Below, one piece after another: positions 1 through 5,498 of a stretch of DNA of 5,815 nt. The translations under genes and the position numbers were made by a program. This DNA is from Alphaproteobacteria bacterium (GTDB lineage Bacteria > Pseudomonadota > Alphaproteobacteria > ATCC43930 > CGMCC-115725). The stretch is from the NCBI GenBank assembly GCA_005888425.1, contig VAZF01000009.1, positions 1-5,815 on the forward strand. Direction: 5' to 3'. Under the pieces are notes generated by a model that searched no databases, was not told the origin of the DNA, and saw nothing but the letters and a program-made list of their open reading frames with translations. Numbering within the stretch: position 1 is the first letter of the stretch; each line of letters opens with the position of its first letter.

Positions 1-573
1 TGGCTGTCTCGCCGGATCAGACGACGCGATCCCGCGCCGCCCTGGCAACATGCGTTCGTGCTGTCGTTTACCGGCGTCCGCGGCATCGTTTCGCTCGCCG
101 CGGCATTAGCGATCCCATTTGTTACGGCAACAGGAGCGCCGTTCCCCGGCCGCGAGCTAATCCTGTTCCTGACCTTCTCCGTGATCCTGGTGACGCTGGT
201 CGGCCAAGGATTGATGCTGCCGTCCGTGATCCGGGCGCTCGGGCTCGCTCACGCTGGCCGCCGCGAGCACGAAGCCGACAAAGCGGAAGAGTGCGACGCC
301 CGGCGACAAGCGGCGATCGCGGCGATGAGCCGGCTCGATGAGCTGACCGCCGCGGGCACATTTTCGGAAGAAATCCTCCGGCCGATACGGACCCGTCAGC
401 GCCATCGGCTGGAGCACATCGAGCATGCCGACGATCTCGACGACCGCCACAGAAACTTCCGCGACCTGCACGACGAGATCGAGTTTCTGCTGATCGGCAC
501 CGAGCGCCGGCACTCAATCAGCGTGCCGAGGGCTAGCGAGCCGCCGCGCCATCGATTATCGGCGTTTTCATGA
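1..573 (+). CDS. Na+/H+ antiporter, CPA1 family, C-terminal part (5'-truncated by window)
   Basis: Frame 1 is open from the first base to the TGA at 571-573 (190 codons), so the gene starts upstream; the GTG at 58 is internal. The visible part begins with a basic cytoplasmic loop (RRIRRRDPAPPW), followed by the family hallmark SFTGVRGIVSLAAALAIPF (residues 22-40 of the fragment) in a transmembrane helix. A last hydrophobic helix spans about 52-74 (ELILFLTFSVILVTLVGQG), and a charged, helical cytoplasmic tail covers about 85-171. Members of this family exchange Na+ (or K+) for protons across the inner membrane in pH and salt homeostasis. The tail follows the family pattern up to IEFLLIGTERRH (160-171). 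The last 19 residues are Pro/Ser/Arg-rich and look unlike the usual charged helix there, so the end may be frameshifted. The 69-base gap to the next gene and the different theme suggest it is not part of the downstream operon. The family is fairly sure; the ion is not determined. Confidence 0.88.
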   Translation, partial: WLSRRIRRRDPAPPWQHAFVLSFTGVRGIVSLAAALAIPFVTATGAPFPGRELILFLTFSVILVTLVGQGLMLPSVIRALGLAHAGRREHEADKAEECDARRQAAIAAMSRLDELTAAGTFSEEILRPIRTRQRHRLEHIEHADDLDDRHRNFRDLHDEIEFLLIGTERRHSISVPRASEPPRHRLSAFS

Positions 574-595
574 TACTGTACCCTGTCGGCCGCGC

Positions 596-630
596 GGTAG
601 TCCCGGCCGTCGCCGCCGGCCCTGCCTACC
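596..630 (+). promoter_or_regulatory. Possible leader hairpin just upstream of the dioxygenase ribosome binding site
   Basis: GGTAG (596-600) can pair with CTACC (626-630), and inside it CCGGC (603-607) can pair with GCCGG (615-619), leaving a 7-base loop and an asymmetric bulge. The structure ends two bases before the Shine-Dalgarno at 633-637. No T-run follows, so it is not a typical intrinsic terminator. In DNA this GC-rich such pairing can arise by chance. The 574-642 gap otherwise shows no convincing promoter. Confidence 0.25.
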
Positions 631-632
631 CT

Positions 633-637
633 GGAGG
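633..637 (+). promoter_or_regulatory. Shine-Dalgarno of the dioxygenase alpha gene
   Basis: GGAGG lies 5 bases before the ATG at 643 and fixes that start. It is the only strong ribosome binding site at any start in the six-gene cluster. The later genes have weak or no such site and abut or overlap their upstream neighbour, which fits a single ribosome entry point at the head of the operon followed by coupled translation. Confidence 0.75.
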
Positions 638-642
638 TCAGC

Positions 643-1890
643 ATGCCCCAAGCGCTCCAATCGCCGCTCAAATGGCCGAAAGAGGGCAATGCGCGGGTGC
701 CTTACCGGGTGTTCTCCGATCCGGAGATCTACCGCGCCGAGCGCGACCGCGTCTTTCTCGGGCCGACCTGGCAATACCTCGCGCTCGACAACGAATTGCC
801 GAATCCGGGCGATTACAAGACGACCTTTCTCAGCGAGACGCCGGTCATCGTCACCCGTGGTGAGGACGGCCAGATCCATGCGATGGTCAACCGTTGCGCG
901 CATCGCGGCAATCTCGTCTGCCTAAAGCAGCGCGGTCACGCCAAGGACGGGCTGACCTGCGTCTATCATGCCTGGCGCTATGACCTCGCCGGCAATCTGA
1001 CAAGCGTCGCGTTCCGCCGCGGCGTCGCCGGCAAAGGCGGCATGCCGGAGAGCTTCAAGCTCGAGGAGCATGGGCTCAAGAAATTGCGCACCGACAGCTT
1101 TGCCGGGATCGTCTTCGGCACGCTGTCACCCGACGCGCCGCCGCTCGCTGAATATATCGGCAACGACATCGGCGGACGGATCGGCCGGGTCATGCGCGGC
1201 AAGCCAAAGATCATCGGCACGACCTCACAGATCCTGCACAACAACTGGAAGCTCTACGTCGAGAACGTTAAGGACACTTATCACGCGAGCCTATTGCACA
1301 CCTTCTTCACGACATTCCGGATCAGTCGGCTGACCACGGCCGGCGGCGTCGCGATCGCCGAGTCGGGCGCGCACCATGCCAGCTACACCTATGGCGAGCA
1401 GCGCGGCGACAACGCCACGTCGGATCAGCTCTATAGCGAAATCCACTCGCTGCACGAGGATTACCGCCTCAAGGACCCGCGCTTTCTCGACTCGGTCGAC
1501 GAGATCGGCGACGGCATTACGCTGCAGATCCTCAGCGTTTTCCCGAATTTCGTGTTGCAGCAGATTCACAACTCGATCGCCGTACGCCTCGTGCTCCCGA
1601 AGGGGCCGGACGAGACCGAGCTGCAATGGACCTATATCGGCTTCGAGGACGACGACGCCGCGATGACCGAGCGCCGGCTGCAACAGGCCAATCTCGTCGG
1701 CCCGGCCGGTTATGTCTCGATGGAGGATGGCGCGGTCGGCGGCTTTATCCAGCGCGCGATCCCCGGCGCCGAGGAAGAAGCCTCCGTCATCGAGATGGGT
1801 GGGCATGAGCACGCACCACAGCCGACGCGTGCGACCGAAGCATCGGTGCGCGGCTTCTGGAATGCGTGGCGGCCCCTGATGGGACTCTAG
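643..1890 (+). CDS. Aromatic-ring-hydroxylating dioxygenase, large (alpha) subunit, Rieske non-haem iron type
   Basis: This 415-residue protein is the catalytic subunit of a cytoplasmic oxygenase that uses O2 and electrons from a separate reductase to hydroxylate an aromatic ring. The Rieske [2Fe-2S] ligands are Cys85-x-His87 and Cys106-x2-His109 (NRCAHRG ... LTCVYHAW), with 18 residues between the halves. The catalytic domain has NNWKLYVENVKDTYHASLLH (200-219): Asp211 is the bridging aspartate, His214 and His219 bind the mononuclear iron, and Asp362 in GYVSMEDG is the likely third ligand. The segments RYDLAGNLTSVAFRRGV (112-128) and NLVGPAGYVSMEDG (350-363) point to the anthranilate/salicylate 5-hydroxylase/terephthalate dioxygenase group, whose substrates carry a ring carboxylate. 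The length is normal and all metal ligands are present, so it looks functional. The ATG follows GGAGG by 5 bases. The beta subunit is next; no reductase or ferredoxin is in view. The exact substrate cannot be read from the sequence. Confidence 0.95.
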   Translation: MPQALQSPLKWPKEGNARVPYRVFSDPEIYRAERDRVFLGPTWQYLALDNELPNPGDYKTTFLSETPVIVTRGEDGQIHAMVNRCAHRGNLVCLKQRGHAKDGLTCVYHAWRYDLAGNLTSVAFRRGVAGKGGMPESFKLEEHGLKKLRTDSFAGIVFGTLSPDAPPLAEYIGNDIGGRIGRVMRGKPKIIGTTSQILHNNWKLYVENVKDTYHASLLHTFFTTFRISRLTTAGGVAIAESGAHHASYTYGEQRGDNATSDQLYSEIHSLHEDYRLKDPRFLDSVDEIGDGITLQILSVFPNFVLQQIHNSIAVRLVLPKGPDETELQWTYIGFEDDDAAMTERRLQQANLVGPAGYVSMEDGAVGGFIQRAIPGAEEEASVIEMGGHEHAPQPTRATEASVRGFWNAWRPLMGL

Positions 1891-1909
1891 GGATGGGGCT
1901 TTAGCGGCG

Positions 1910-2389
1910 ATGGATCTCGCCGAGGTTACGCGGCGGCTTGAACTGGAAACGCTTTACGCCGATTACGCCGCCTGTCTCGACAGTGACGCGCTGGAGCGCT
2001 GGCCCGACTTCTTTACCGAGAATTGTCATTACCGCGTAACCTCGGCGGAGAATTACGAGGCTGGGCTGCCGCTTGGGCTGATCTATGCGACGTCGCAGAA
2101 CATGTTGCGCGACCGGGTCAGCGCTTTGCGCGACGCCAACATCTACGAGCCGCAGCGGTATCGGCATTTGATCTCCGGCATCCGCATTGAGCGGGAAGAC
2201 GGCGGCGCCCTCGACGTCACCGCCAATTTTCTGGTCGTGCGCACGATGCAGGACGGCGGCATGATATTGTTCGCGGCCGGGCGCTATGTCGACCGGATCG
2301 AGCGCGCCGGCCCGGGCTGGAAATTCGCGCAGAAGATCGTCGTGCTCGACAGCCGGCAGATCGACACGCTGCTCGCCATCCCGCTCTGA
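1910..2389 (+). CDS. Aromatic-ring-hydroxylating dioxygenase, small (beta) subunit
   Basis: This 159-residue protein belongs to the SnoaL/NTF2-like beta-subunit family that packs with the alpha subunit, typically as an alpha3beta3 hexamer, and is mainly structural. Visible family features are the N-terminal helix with YADYAACLDSDALERWPDFF (16-35), then YRVTSAENY (41-49), the very conserved LIYATSQNMLRDRVSALRDA (57-76) with NIYEPQRYRHLISG (77-90), and the strand pair VTANFLVVRT (103-112) and FAAGRYVDRI (121-130). The mix matches beta subunits paired with anthranilate- and terephthalate-type alpha subunits, in agreement with the gene before it. The ATG at 1910 is 19 bases after the alpha stop. 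The only ribosome-binding-like sequence is a weak G-run at 1895-1898, so translation is probably coupled to alpha. Length is normal and no lesion is seen. Confidence 0.93.
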   Translation: MDLAEVTRRLELETLYADYAACLDSDALERWPDFFTENCHYRVTSAENYEAGLPLGLIYATSQNMLRDRVSALRDANIYEPQRYRHLISGIRIEREDGGALDVTANFLVVRTMQDGGMILFAAGRYVDRIERAGPGWKFAQKIVVLDSRQIDTLLAIPL

Positions 2390-2391
2390 GG

Positions 2392-3363
2392 ATGACCCGA
2401 TTGCAGCCGACAAAATCGTCATACCGGCCTTCGCAGGCACGACGGCTTTGGGCAGCAGTTGCGTTCGTCCTCGCGCTCGTCGTGGCCTTTTTCCCAGCCG
2501 AGACGGCCAGCGCTGCCGGGCCGGTGGTAGTCGCCTCGAAGATCGATACTGAGGGCGCGCTGCTCGGCAACATGATCGCCGATGTCGTGGCGGCGCGCGG
2601 CATCGCCGTCGATCGCCGCATCCAGCTCGGCCCTACGAACATCGTGCGAGCGGCGCTCCTCGCCGGCCAGATCGATCTCTATCCCGAATATACCGGCAAC
2701 GGCGGTATCTTCTTTCACCGCGACAACGATCCGGCCTGGAAGAACGCGGCGCAAGGCTATGACGAGGTGAAGAAGCTCGACGCCGCCCAGAACCGCATTG
2801 TTTGGCTCGACCCGGCGCCGGCCAACAACACCTGGGTTATCGCCATCCGCGGCGATCTCCCGGCTTTTCCCGGGCGCAAATGCCTCGATAGTCTGGCGGC
2901 CTATCTCGCCGAGGGCGGCCGCTTCAAGCTTGCCGCGTCGGCCGAATTTGTCGAGAGCCCGGCGGCTTTACCAGCCTTCGAGAAGACCTACGGTTTTCAG
3001 CTGAAGGCGGAGCAGTTGCTGACCCTGTCTGGCGGCAACACGGCGGCGACCTTGCGCGCCGCGGCCGAGGGGATTTCCGGCGTCAATGCGGGGATGGCTT
3101 ACGGCACCGACGGCGAGCTGGCGGCGCTCGGCCTGACGGCGCTGTGCGATGACAAAGGCGCGCAAATTGTCTATGCGCCGGCGCCGGTCATCCGGCAGGC
3201 AGTCCTCGACGAGCATCCCGACATCGCCGCCGCTCTCGTGCCCGTTTTTGCATCGCTGTCGCTCGAAACTCTCCAGGCGCTCAACGCGCGCATCGCCGTC
3301 GCCGGCGAGGATGCCGGGGCGGTCGCTGCCGATTACCTCAAATCGAAGCACTTCCTGCCGTGA
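2392..3363 (+). CDS. osmF: OsmF/YehZ-type glycine betaine/choline ABC transporter, periplasmic binding protein
   Basis: This 323-residue periplasmic solute-binding protein of the OpuAC-like quaternary-amine uptake family captures ligand for the permease genes that follow. The signal peptide has a basic n-region (to Arg18), a hydrophobic core at about 20-34 (WAAVAFVLALVVAFF) and a probable cut after Ala41 (TASA|AGP). Mature-domain hallmarks are SKIDTEGALLGN (49-60), LYPEYTGNG (96-104), NNTWVIAI (145-152), the interdomain AASAEFVESPAALPAFEKTY (181-200) with LSGGNTAAT (212-220), and MAYGTDGELAALGL (235-248). These match E. coli OsmF closely. Cys164 and Cys252 are the only cysteines and could form a disulfide. 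The ATG lies 2 bases after the beta-subunit stop. GAGG (2388-2391) touches it directly; the same GAGG is better spaced for an in-frame TTG at 2401, so the start could be either. The n-region is encoded by a palindromic repeat (2417-2444). E. coli OsmF/YehZ serves a low-affinity glycine betaine importer; the ligand here may differ given the dioxygenase upstream. Confidence 0.93.
   Translation: MTRLQPTKSSYRPSQARRLWAAVAFVLALVVAFFPAETASAAGPVVVASKIDTEGALLGNMIADVVAARGIAVDRRIQLGPTNIVRAALLAGQIDLYPEYTGNGGIFFHRDNDPAWKNAAQGYDEVKKLDAAQNRIVWLDPAPANNTWVIAIRGDLPAFPGRKCLDSLAAYLAEGGRFKLAASAEFVESPAALPAFEKTYGFQLKAEQLLTLSGGNTAATLRAAAEGISGVNAGMAYGTDGELAALGLTALCDDKGAQIVYAPAPVIRQAVLDEHPDIAAALVPVFASLSLETLQALNARIAVAGEDAGAVAADYLKSKHFLP
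2417..2444. repeat. Imperfect palindromic interspersed repeat inside the binding-protein signal-peptide sequence
   Basis: The ends CGTC (2417-2420) and GACG (2441-2444) pair, and within them T/A, CC/GG and GC/GC pair around a TTC-like centre, giving 9 of 14 paired positions. Translated out of frame it reads VIPAFAGTT on the + strand and MPAKAGMT on the - strand. These are the familiar spurious peptides made by the short dispersed CGTCATnCC...GGnATGACG repeats common in proteobacterial intergenic regions. Here the copy is degenerate and lies in frame within codons 9-18 of the binding-protein gene, encoding SSYRPSQARR. No second copy was seen in the window, so membership of a dispersed family rests on recognition of the pattern. 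Confidence 0.6.
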
Positions 3364-4577
3364 GCATGTCCGGCCCGGCCGTGCCGGCATTTCGCGCCGC
3401 GGCACGGTTCCCCGCGATCAGGCTGTACAACCATGTTGTCCCCGTGCTGATCAGCGCCGCGGTCATTGCCGCAACGGCCTGCGGCTTTATCTCGGTCGCG
3501 CCAAACCGGCTCGTCTCGGGAGAGCCGGTCGCGCTGTGGCTCGCCGCGGATCCGCGCGTTACCGCCGCTCTCGCGGTGTTAGGCGCCGCGCTGCTCACCA
3601 CCGCCGTCGCGACGTCAAACCGTGCAGCACATTTTGTCTCAGCAGGCATCGCGGTGTCCTTGGTTTTTCTGGTCCTCGCCGCGGCGGGACAGGCGGCGCA
3701 TGCGCAGGCGGGGTCCGCCTCGAAGCTGGCGCGTGTCTCGCTCGGCGCCGCGTTCTGGGTCATGCTCGGCGCCGCTGGGCTGGCGGTTCTCGACGGTTTG
3801 CAGCGCGCCCGCGCGGGAATTCTCGTCCAGCTGGCGGCGGTGATCGTCATCGGCGCCGGGTTCGCGGCGATGATCGAAGCCGGTGCGTTCGATGCGCTGT
3901 CGCTCACTCATGAATACCGCACCCGCGAGGCTCAGTTCGCGGGCGCCCTGACCCGCCACGTCGAACTCGTCCTCGCCTCGGTCGGCGTGGCGGTTATAGC
4001 AGGCTTCCCGCTCGGTGTTGCTGCAGTGCGCCGGCCGGGCTGGCAAGGCCCGGTGTTCGCGGTGCTAAACCTGTTGCAGACGATCCCGTCCATTGCCTTG
4101 TTCGGACTATTGATCGTGCCGCTCTCCGCGGTGGCTTCGGCGTTTCCGAGCTTCGCCGCGGTCGGCATCGGCGGGATCGGCGTTGCGCCGGCGCTCATTG
4201 CGCTCGTCCTCTACGCGCTGTTGCCTGTCGTGCGCAGCACGGTGGCGGGGCTGAGCGGTGTCGATCGCGGTGTCGTCGATGCGGCGCGCGGCATGGGGAT
4301 GCGGCAGCGTCAGCGCTTCTGGCAGGTCGAATTGCCCTTGTCCGCGCCGGTATTGCTCGCCGGCTTGCGCATTGTGACGGTCCAGGCGATCGGGCTCGCG
4401 GTGGTCGCCGCGCTGATCGGCGCCGGCGGGCTCGGCAGCTTTGTATTCCAGGGGCTCGGCCAATACGCCGCCGATCTCGTCCTGCTCGGCGCGCTGCCGG
4501 CGATCGCTCTGGCGCTCGCCGCCGATTTCTTGCTGCAGAGCGCGACCGCGCTACTCGGGCGCCGCGTTGCGCGATGA
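3360..4577 (+). CDS. yehY: OsmF-associated ABC transporter permease, YehY-like (long form)
   Basis: This 405-residue inner-membrane permease is one of the two membrane subunits of the quaternary-amine importer. It has an extended N-terminal half with about five hydrophobic helices (roughly 27-46, 66-84, 92-110, 126-146, 154-174), followed by the conserved BPD transport domain (about 200-395). That domain contains the OpuAB/YehY signature LNLLQTIPSIALFGLL (236-251) and the EAA loop that docks on the ATPase, DAARGMGMRQRQRFWQVELP (307-326), with the conserved Gly311 and Pro326. A long N-terminal extension is typical of YehY, whose E. coli form is about 385 residues, as opposed to short permeases of the family. 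The GTG at 3360 overlaps the binding-protein stop by 4 bases (GTGA); an ATG two codons later (3366) is an alternative. No Shine-Dalgarno is evident, so translation is probably coupled. Confidence 0.92.
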   Translation: MSMSGPAVPAFRAAARFPAIRLYNHVVPVLISAAVIAATACGFISVAPNRLVSGEPVALWLAADPRVTAALAVLGAALLTTAVATSNRAAHFVSAGIAVSLVFLVLAAAGQAAHAQAGSASKLARVSLGAAFWVMLGAAGLAVLDGLQRARAGILVQLAAVIVIGAGFAAMIEAGAFDALSLTHEYRTREAQFAGALTRHVELVLASVGVAVIAGFPLGVAAVRRPGWQGPVFAVLNLLQTIPSIALFGLLIVPLSAVASAFPSFAAVGIGGIGVAPALIALVLYALLPVVRSTVAGLSGVDRGVVDAARGMGMRQRQRFWQVELPLSAPVLLAGLRIVTVQAIGLAVVAALIGAGGLGSFVFQGLGQYAADLVLLGALPAIALALAADFLLQSATALLGRRVAR

Positions 4578-5497
4578 TCGAGCTCGAACACATCAGTAAA
4601 CGCTACGACGGCCGGCCGGTTGTCGACGATCTGTCGCTGACCGTGCCCGACGGCGCATTCTGCATTCTGCTTGGCCCCTCCGGCTGCGGCAAATCGACGA
4701 CGTTGCGGATGATCAACCGCCTTGTGCCATTCGACAGCGGCGCGATCCGTATTGCCGGCGAGGACATCCGCGACGTGCCGGAAGAGGCGCTGCGGCGGCG
4801 CATCGGCTACGCGATCCAGTCGATCGGGCTGTTTCCGCACTGGACGGTCGAGGACAACATCGCGACCGTGCCGCGGCTGTTGAATTGGCCGGGCAGGCGC
4901 ATACGCGACCGGGTGGCCGAACTATTGGAACTGCTGCGGCTCGATCCGGAAAGCTATCGCCGCAAATATCCGCACCAATTGTCGGGCGGCGAGCAGCAGC
5001 GGATCGGCGTTGCCCGCGCGCTCGCCGCCGACCCCGAACTCTTGCTGATGGACGAGCCGTTCGGCGCGGTCGATCCCATCACGCGCGACGCGTTGCAGAA
5101 CGAGATCGCCCGAATCCATGCCGCGACAAAGAAGACGATCGTCTTTGTGACGCATGATATCGAGGAGGCGCTGCGCCTCGCGACCGTCATCGCGATCCTC
5201 GAGCGCGGCCGCTTGGCTCAATGGGGCGCGCCAATCGATATCGTCGAGCATCCTGCGAGCGCCTTTGTGCGCGACTTTGTCGGCGGTGAGGGGAGCGGCC
5301 TCAAGCTTCTCGGATTGCGAAAAATCGCCGAGCGCATGCGCCCCGGCGAATCCGCCGTTGGCGTCCCGCTCTCCGCGGACGCCTCATTGCGCGATGCGCT
5401 GGCCGTGATGACCGAGCGCCATACCGACCGGCTGCCGGTCGCCGATGCAAGCGGGCGCGCGATCGGCATCATTATGCTTGCCGATCTGGTGCGCTGA
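4574..5497 (+). CDS. yehX: Quaternary-amine ABC transporter ATP-binding protein, YehX-like
   Basis: This 307-residue cytoplasmic ATPase energises the two permeases. All ATPase motifs are intact: Walker A GPSGCGKST (34-42), Q-loop Gln82 in YAIQSIGLFPHWTVEDN (79-95), signature LSGGEQQRIGVARAL (136-150), Walker B LLLMDEP (156-162) with Glu161, D-loop GAVD (164-167) and switch His194 in VTHDIEEAL. The phrases QSIGLFPHWTVEDNI and MDEPFGAVDPITR are typical of the OpuA/ProV/YehX branch. After the nucleotide-binding domain comes a C-terminal CBS-like segment (about 267-307), ending in DRLPVADASGRAIGIIMLAD. Only one CBS repeat fits, whereas OpuA/OpuC-type ATPases carry a tandem pair; E. coli YehX has nearly the same length, so this is probably the normal form. 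CBS segments in this family can couple transport to ionic strength or nucleotide levels, but that is untested here. The start ATG overlaps the yehY stop by 4 bases (ATGA). Confidence 0.95.
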   Translation: MIELEHISKRYDGRPVVDDLSLTVPDGAFCILLGPSGCGKSTTLRMINRLVPFDSGAIRIAGEDIRDVPEEALRRRIGYAIQSIGLFPHWTVEDNIATVPRLLNWPGRRIRDRVAELLELLRLDPESYRRKYPHQLSGGEQQRIGVARALAADPELLLMDEPFGAVDPITRDALQNEIARIHAATKKTIVFVTHDIEEALRLATVIAILERGRLAQWGAPIDIVEHPASAFVRDFVGGEGSGLKLLGLRKIAERMRPGESAVGVPLSADASLRDALAVMTERHTDRLPVADASGRAIGIIMLADLVR

Positions 5498-5498
5498 G

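Noticed and set aside
572..577. GATACT as a possible -10 box for the operon
   Set aside because: It matches only 4 of 6 consensus positions and no acceptable -35 lies at 16-18 bases upstream.
1291..1812. Long open frame on the - strand (173 codons) opposite the dioxygenase alpha gene
   Set aside because: It lies wholly antisense to a gene with intact metal-binding motifs, its product shows no recognisable domain, and long antisense frames are expected in GC-rich DNA.
1893..1904. Three-codon mini-frame (ATG ... TAG) between the alpha and beta genes
   Set aside because: It is too short to carry meaning, has no dedicated ribosome binding site, and is most likely chance.
3149..3913. 254-codon + frame overlapping the binding protein and yehY
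   Set aside because: Its product is Arg/Ser/Pro-rich low-quality sequence in a different frame from two well-supported genes.
4310..4840. Long open frame on the - strand (176 codons) across the yehY-yehX junction
   Set aside because: It is antisense to two clearly real, overlapping genes; its composition is that of a frame shadow, with no motif or ribosome binding site.
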